From Saccoglossus kowalevskii (Eukaryota > Hemichordata > Enteropneusta > Harrimaniidae), in NCBI RefSeq assembly GCF_000003605.2, contig NW_003135832.1, positions 382,414 through 394,427 of the forward strand: DNA of 12,014 bases, written 5' to 3'. The position numbers were made by a program, and so were the translations under genes. The notes beneath the pieces were generated by a model, which did no database searches, had not been told where the DNA came from, and was given only the letters and a program-made list of their open reading frames with translations. Within the stretch, counting starts at the first letter, position 1; the number at the start of each line of letters is the position of its first letter. Shown here in pieces: positions 8,232 through 12,014 of this stretch.

Positions 8232-8420
8232 TTTCTGTCGACGGCGTGGAAGAAGCTTCGCCACGGCCAACGTGACAGTTCTAGCCAGTAAACAATATGT
8301 CATCTTTGTTGATTAAAACAGCCTGTTTAAGTACATTTAACCATTGTCATTGTTTAAACTATTCCAGCACTACGATATGGTTAAGGTTGACAATTTCTGA
8401 TCATCAGTGTTTTGGTTAGG
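8232..8420 (+). repeat. Diverged dispersed repeat, direct copy of 2306-2480
   Basis: It shares block order with the left copy, including TTCTAGCCAGTAAACA and AAACTATTC followed by GGTTAAGGTT. This copy has an extra local inverted repeat at 8244-8264 (CGTGG ... CCACG around GAAGCTTC). Confidence 0.5.
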
Positions 8421-8663
8421 AAGAATAAACCATGGTAAATTAGATGTACTGCACAGTCATGTAATTGCAACTACATGAATGATTAAGACCTGTTTAACTA
8501 CATAGTTCATATGATAACAGAAGGTTAAACAAACATAATACGTTGGGATAACTTTGTAGAACTTTTTTTTTTCCAATTATTATGTCTGATAATATGGTGA
8601 GTAAAAACCTTACTAGTTAGGGGGCCAAGTCTGTAGGGCGTGGCCCCGATTATTATCGTCCGT

Positions 8664-8703
8664 TTTCTTCTTCTATCTTCTTTCTTCTTTCTTTCTTTCT
8701 TCC
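8664..8703. repeat. TTC/TTTC pyrimidine microsatellite
   Basis: A run of TTC units passing into TTTC units, with one interruption, close to the left end of the probable transposon. Confidence 0.8.
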
Positions 8704-8827
8704 GTAACTTTTTTTCGTCAAGCCGTTTGAGAACACCGCTGAACAGAATGGTCTGACAATTCTCTATAACGATAGCCCCTTATGTGAACTGTTGCAATAT
8801 ACTTTCAGAATTTTGATTTGTCAATTA

Positions 8828-9376
8828 GTTTGGCGGCCATTTTGGATTGAAATAAACCCAAAAGTGGCTGTTTGCCCACCTTCTGAGGGTCTAGGCGTCT
8901 AGATTTGTTATGGTATATAGTACAACTCATGTGTAATAGATATGAGCATTGACAACTTTAGCGGTCACGTGACTTTTCCCGCCATTTTGTTTTTCCTAAA
9001 AAAATACTTAAAAATCTTCTTCTTCAGAACCACCAAGCAGAGTGCTTTCCAACACGGTGTTTTATCATCATTTCTGTTTGAAAAAATTGTTATGATTTAT
9101 GACACAAGTGAATGATTATCTTCTCATTTGCTACATTGCATCTCTACGTTTAAGTCTTTCAGAAAAATAAAGAAAAATCAGATCAGTCACGTGGTTTGGC
9201 GGCCATCTTGTTGTTTTTTTGAAAAAAATTTACCATAAACTTAGGCATTAGTTTCTTAAAGGTGCTTCAGCCGATCTACTAGATGTTTTTTTTTCAATTT
9301 ACCATGCCTGGCCACAGCTCCATATTAGAAAAATAATATTATTTTGATCAGTCACATGGTTTGGCCGCCATCTTGG
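8828..9376 (+). repeat. Four copies of a GTCACGTG ... GGCGGCCATCTTG motif pair
   Basis: Copies lie at 8828-8848 (only the GGCGGCCATTTTGG half), 8963-8990 (GGTCACGTGAC ... CCGCCATTTTG), 9181-9210 (GATCAGTCACGTGG then GGCGGCCATCTTG) and 9346-9376 (GATCAGTCACATGG then GGCCGCCATCTTGG). The last two also share an A-rich lead-in. CACGTG is the E-box bound by USF/MYC-type factors, and GCCATCTTG is the complement of the YY1 core. Spacing of about 135, 218 and 165 bp suggests old internal duplication. Confidence 0.6.
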
Positions 9377-9480
9377 ATTTTGCGAAAATAGAAATTATGC
9401 AACTATGTTTTGCATCAGTCTGATTTCTTTCAAATTTTGTATGTGCATTTGTGTCATCAGATACATCATTTTGCCCCAAT

Positions 9481-9528
9481 AGCACCCTGCTAGGGCACGT
9501 GGCCGGGCACCCATGGGGTGGGGGCTTC
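9481..9528. other. GC-rich segment with short nested hairpins
   Basis: CCCTGCTAGGG, a CACGTGGCC string and CACCC-ATG-GGGTG follow each other in an otherwise AT-rich setting. The segment separates the motif-pair region from the tandem duplication inside the probable transposon. Confidence 0.4.
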
Positions 9529-9532
9529 TAAC

Positions 9533-9800
9533 CTCATTAATATGCATAACTGTTATAACTCAATCACTGTTGTAGTTAGGAAGATGATTCCTGTGTTATT
9601 ATGACAACGTTGAACAAGAGATTTGATTAAAATAACAGATGACCATATATGGTCATGTGAGCTCATTAATATGCATAACTGTCATATCTCAAACACTGTT
9701 GCAGTTAGGAAGATGAATCTTGTGTTATTATGACAACCTTGAACAAGAGATTTGATTGAAATAACAGATGACCATATGTGAACTCATTAATATTCATAAC
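9533..9800 (+). repeat. Tandem duplication, 129-bp unit with a third partial copy
   Basis: CTCATTAATATGCATAACTG starts at 9533 and again at 9662, a period of 129 bp. The units then run in step through GTTAGGAAGATGA, TGTGTTATTATGACAAC and GAACAAGAGATTTGATT to AACAGATGACCATAT. A third start, CTCATTAATATTCATAAC, is at 9783, a period of 121 bp, and decays after about 30 bp. The first two units are visibly close, so the duplication is fairly recent. Confidence 0.85.
9639..9656. promoter_or_regulatory. Perfect 18-bp palindrome with a CArG-box core
   Basis: ATGACCATATATGGTCAT is self-complementary and contains CCATATATGG, an exact CC(A/T)6GG serum-response-factor consensus. It lies at the end of the first tandem unit. 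The second unit has only ATGACCATATGTG, having lost the palindrome. Function is unproven. Confidence 0.4.
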
Positions 9801-10039
9801 CTTTGTATCTCAAATAAATATATGGAACCAACTGCATTTCGACTTCATGGTACTAATCATTCAAACTAACCAATTGTGTATCATGTGTATCATTTGACCT
9901 CATTATTTATGGAATATATGTTTGAAAGCTTGGGCCCCTGTGATGCTGCTTGCAGCTTTAATAGTGTAAAACGTAAAGTCAGTAAGTAAAAGGTGTTAAC
10001 TATAGGTCATGTCGTCGGAATTTGCAGATCGGTGAAAAA

Positions 10040-10060
10040 GAACCCCTGCTAAGAGGGTTC
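10040..10060. other. Small hairpin GAACCC / GGGTTC
   Basis: Exact 6-bp arms with a 9-nt loop. It lies in a segment (10010-10150) whose style resembles repeat DNA. The 79-codon open frame at 10022-10261 covers it but begins without an ATG and has no recognised motif. Confidence 0.3.
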
Positions 10061-10384
10061 ACACAGGTGCCGATTCAAATTTTCATGATTGTCATGGGTG
10101 GCAACAACTATTTTAGGTGTTCTGAAGATATCGAAATTTGGTTTAGTTTCAGTACGAATTATTTTTTAGACATGACCAATAATTGCAGCTTACCCAGCTA
10201 CACTACTAAGAATCATACTGTAGATTGGAACGCCAGGTTCGCACACTATATGATTTTATAATCGGACCCATGCATAGGAATCAAAGCCTATAGCCAAATA
10301 CATACAATTTACTGTAAACCACACCGAATTTCCTTTGCGTCAACAAGAATCTTGTTATTTTGATTAACAACTTGCTTTAGTCGT

Positions 10385-10740
10385 CACTTTAAAAAAAATA
10401 ACTGTCTCAATTTTACAGCAATTGATACAAAAATGGTAACAAAAACGGGGGAGTCGTCACCTGCGCATGCATCAGATGATCATAGCTTGTCATTGTTTAC
10501 AAATAAGCGTCTACCCATGAACCTTTGCGTTTTTTTAGCGTGTGTTGTTATCGTCTCTTGGAACTCAATTTCCGCGCGTGCACAGGTGACGAACCTTCCG
10601 CTTCAATGATAGTACAGCTATAGTAAACAATACAACAATAAAATCCCAAATTGATTCGTCGCCCAACGGATTTAAGCTATTTAAAAGTCACCGGCGTACG
10701 GCGTTTATGCTGAGTATTGGAGCAAAAATTAAAATATTTT
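10385..10740. promoter_or_regulatory. Promoter-like CpG-richer segment
   Basis: CpG dinucleotides cluster here (CCGCGCGTGC near 10571, GGCGTACGGCG near 10692). A TATA-like TATTTAAAAG lies at 10678-10687, a forkhead-like TTGTTTACAAA near 10494, and two CAGGTGACG/GTCACCTGC strings flank the core near 10456 and 10580 in inverted orientation. A short ATG frame begins at 10748 but spans only 19 codons. No downstream gene on this strand is confirmed. Confidence 0.25.
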
Positions 10741-11070
10741 CTGATCAATGGCATTGTGCTATACAGAGAAATATTTTATTCCATCTCCAATCAACACATT
10801 ATGTTAATACATGTTGATAAACAATTGCTATTTGCAGCTACCGTAGACGATAAGCCGTGTTTCCCCGATTGTTTTAATGGCTAATATCGATAGATTCTGC
10901 CATTTTATTTGAGTGTGTATGTGTCCTGATTGTAACTGGTGACTTTGCCAGGCGCGCTATTAAAACAAGTTTATAATTGGTTGACTAAACCAGTCAATGG
11001 GGAAATCACGATATATATGCGTTGGGCCAGATGTATGTGGCGCTAATTAAACTAATACATAATAAAATAC

Positions 11071-11142
11071 TTAAAAATAATAAAAATGACTTCAAACTAT
11101 ATATATATTCAATTAGTTTGCAGTCATTTTTATTATTTTTAA
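11071..11142. repeat. Long near-perfect hairpin, 29-bp arms
   Basis: 11071-11099 is complementary to 11114-11142 with a single mismatch, around a 14-nt AT-only or nearly AT-only loop. The arms begin TTAAAAATAATAAAAATGAC, and both ends carry TTAA. It could be a miniature foldback element, a small-RNA-type precursor or a cruciform-prone dyad. Sixty-one codons are open on the minus strand across it, but this only reflects the AT-rich sequence. Confidence 0.7.
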
Positions 11143-11300
11143 ATAAAATAAACAATATAAAATAAACATAAATTCGCGGCGTATAATACATTAGATTTCA
11201 TTTAATTTAACACCAAACCACAATACATAGAGAGATCATTCAGAACTAATAGCCTCAGTGATATATTATTTAATATGAGGTAGTTTAGTGAAGTTCAGCA

Positions 11301-11369
11301 ATGTCTAACAGACTCACTATGACTCATCATGCGTACGATCGAGCACATGATGATGCTGCCGGATTGAAT
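11301..11369 (+). CDS. Candidate first coding exon with consensus splice donor
   Basis: An ATG with G at -3 opens 23 codons, beginning MSNRLTMTHHAYDRAHDDA and ending GLN, followed directly by GTAAGTAATT, a strong eukaryotic donor in phase 0. Reading past the donor gives a stop three codons later, so the frame ends where the donor would cut. The composition (histidine, aspartate, alanine, arginine) is unlike translations of the surrounding AT-rich DNA. One possible continuation is an acceptor ending CTTTCAG at 11636, then a phase-0 frame 11637-11714 ending in TGA, but that stretch is less convincing. I do not recognise the protein. The true next exon may lie beyond the window. Confidence 0.35.
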
Positions 11370-11636
11370 GTAAGTAATTAGTGATTTATTGCTCCAACTA
11401 CCCATCAATTAACGGAGCTGAAATATCAATACAATACTAGTTTACAGTGACAAAAAGCACGTCTTAACAACCACTGTCATACGTATGTGATTACATTTCA
11501 TGGCACTTGTTGTATGTAGTATGTGGTTTGTTCACACCGTTTTGCTGATGATTGCATTGTTATGTTGTATTGACATCGGCAAGAACAGAACAAGAAAACA
11601 TCAATCGTAATCAATTACTTTATGTCACGCTTTCAG

Positions 11637-11714
11637 CATTATGCATGTATTTATAGACAACAATGTAATGCAACAAATGGTCAATATGAACTTAACATGT
11701 CTCAAAATCAGTGA
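11637..11714 (+). CDS. Speculative second exon for the 11301 frame
   Basis: It follows an acceptor-like TATGTCACGCTTTCAG and stays open in the required phase for 25 codons (HYACIYRQQCNATNGQYELN and on) to a TGA. It would end a 48-residue protein. The segment is weakly protein-like and could be chance. Confidence 0.12.
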   Translation, partial: HYACIYRQQCNATNGQYELNMSQNQ

Positions 11715-11755
11715 ATTTTCAGCAGTTATACTATCATCAACCATTACCAGAATTA

Positions 11756-11782
11756 GAAAATAAATAAATAAAATAAATAATG
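11756..11782. repeat. AAAT-type microsatellite
   Basis: An imperfect run of TAAA units. Confidence 0.7.
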
Positions 11783-11798
11783 ATTTTGATTGACAGTT

Positions 11799-11818
11799 AT
11801 ATTATATATATATATATG
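11799..11818. repeat. TA dinucleotide microsatellite
   Basis: An almost uninterrupted run of TA units, with one extra T near its start. Confidence 0.8.
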
Positions 11819-11981
11819 TTCTATTTTTATAGAAGAACCTTCCTAAATAAAAAAAAATTCTAAAATTTAAAAATATAAGAGGTAGTCACTAAACCATGTA
11901 CTTTCACACTCAAGCAAGAGAATAGACATGTTGGTGAACTAGCCTTGCACTGTGAGTGTTTTATTGTTTACACTAAAGTTT

Positions 11982-12011
11982 TTTTCACAAATAAAAAAAG
12001 AAAAAAAAGAA
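11982..12011. repeat. A-rich tract at the window end
   Basis: A run of A with single G interruptions follows an AAATAAA string. It may be a simple repeat or the tail of a retroposed copy, but no source element is recognised. Confidence 0.5.
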
Positions 12012-12014
12012 CTG

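Larger units (their letters stand above)
8619..9939. mobile_element. Probable non-autonomous DNA transposon or composite repeat with 11-bp TIRs
   Basis: AGGGGGCCAAG (8619-8629) and the complement of CTTGGGCCCCT (9929-9939) match at 10 of 11 positions. The roughly 1.3 kb between them has no coding capacity but is internally repetitive: a pyrimidine microsatellite near the left end, four copies of a CACGTG/GCCATCTTG motif pair, a GC-rich hairpin segment (9481-9528), and a 129-bp tandem duplication. Just outside the right end is GCTGC-TT-GCAGC (9945-9956), a small hairpin that might belong to the element. I see no target-site duplication, so the exact ends are uncertain. Nested or adjacent repeats are an alternative. 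Confidence 0.4.

Noticed and set aside
8582-8596. ATG TCT GAT AAT ATG followed by GTGAGT as a micro first exon
   Set aside because: Only five codons, with no supporting promoter or downstream exon, beside a T-rich tract.
9533-9800. CRISPR-like array
   Set aside because: The unit is 129 bp with no spacer and repeat alternation, and the sequence is eukaryotic in character. It is a plain tandem duplication.
10022-10261. 79-codon open frame next to the transposon end
   Set aside because: It begins with TTG, covers a hairpin and repeat-like sequence, and has no known motif.
11276-11284. TGAGGTAGT, identical to the first nine bases of let-7
   Set aside because: The following bases do not match let-7, and no downstream arm gives the required precursor hairpin. 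A nine-base match is expected by chance.

Overview
The window looks like non-coding or gene-poor nuclear DNA from a metazoan, most likely a marine invertebrate. It is AT-rich by eye, shows no long open reading frame on either strand (the longest ATG-initiated one is under 100 codons), has no prokaryote-style operons or ribosome binding sites, and contains several layers of dispersed and tandem repeats plus microsatellites. The repeat with CACGTG and GGCGGCCATCTTG motifs resembles repeats I associate with marine invertebrate genomes, but the species and phylum cannot be fixed from sequence alone. No protein-coding gene is recognised with confidence.

Left part (1-2300). Positions 1-600 hold nothing clear. 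Positions 600-1570 hold short plus-strand stretches that read like coding sequence but change frame and carry stops, so they may be a decayed gene or element. Positions 1605-1975 are one arm of a large diverged inverted repeat. The other arm is at 7150-7520, opposite strand. The best-conserved blocks surround an ATG in both arms, and the first residues match (MSIF-L/F-PLT), so the arms may be the 5' ends of two divergently oriented paralogues, or two copies of an old repeat.

Middle part (2300-7150). A diverged tandem array (2494-3760) has about four units. Its first unit is split by a solo LTR of 502 bp (2521-3022) with TGTC...GACA ends and a perfect 5-bp target duplication, ATAAT. The LTR has a TATA box and two perfect heat-shock-element-type sites. 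Positions 3800-6110 are mostly featureless AT-rich DNA with a few weak exon-like stretches and palindromes. Positions 6110-6720 are locally richer in CpG and carry E-box, AP-1 and palindromic sites.

Right part (7150-12014). After the second inverted-repeat arm and its 56-codon reading frame, 8232-8420 is a direct, diverged copy of 2306-2480. Positions 8619-9939 are a probable non-autonomous transposon with 11-bp imperfect terminal inverted repeats. It contains four copies of a USF/YY1-like motif pair and a 129-bp tandem duplication. Positions 10385-10740 are promoter-like. A near-perfect 29-bp-stem hairpin lies at 11071-11142, a candidate first coding exon of 23 codons with a consensus splice donor at 11301-11369, and simple repeats fill the right end.

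The window is best read as repeat-rich intergenic or intronic DNA in which insertions (solo LTR, TIR element), local tandem duplication and an old inverted duplication are superimposed.
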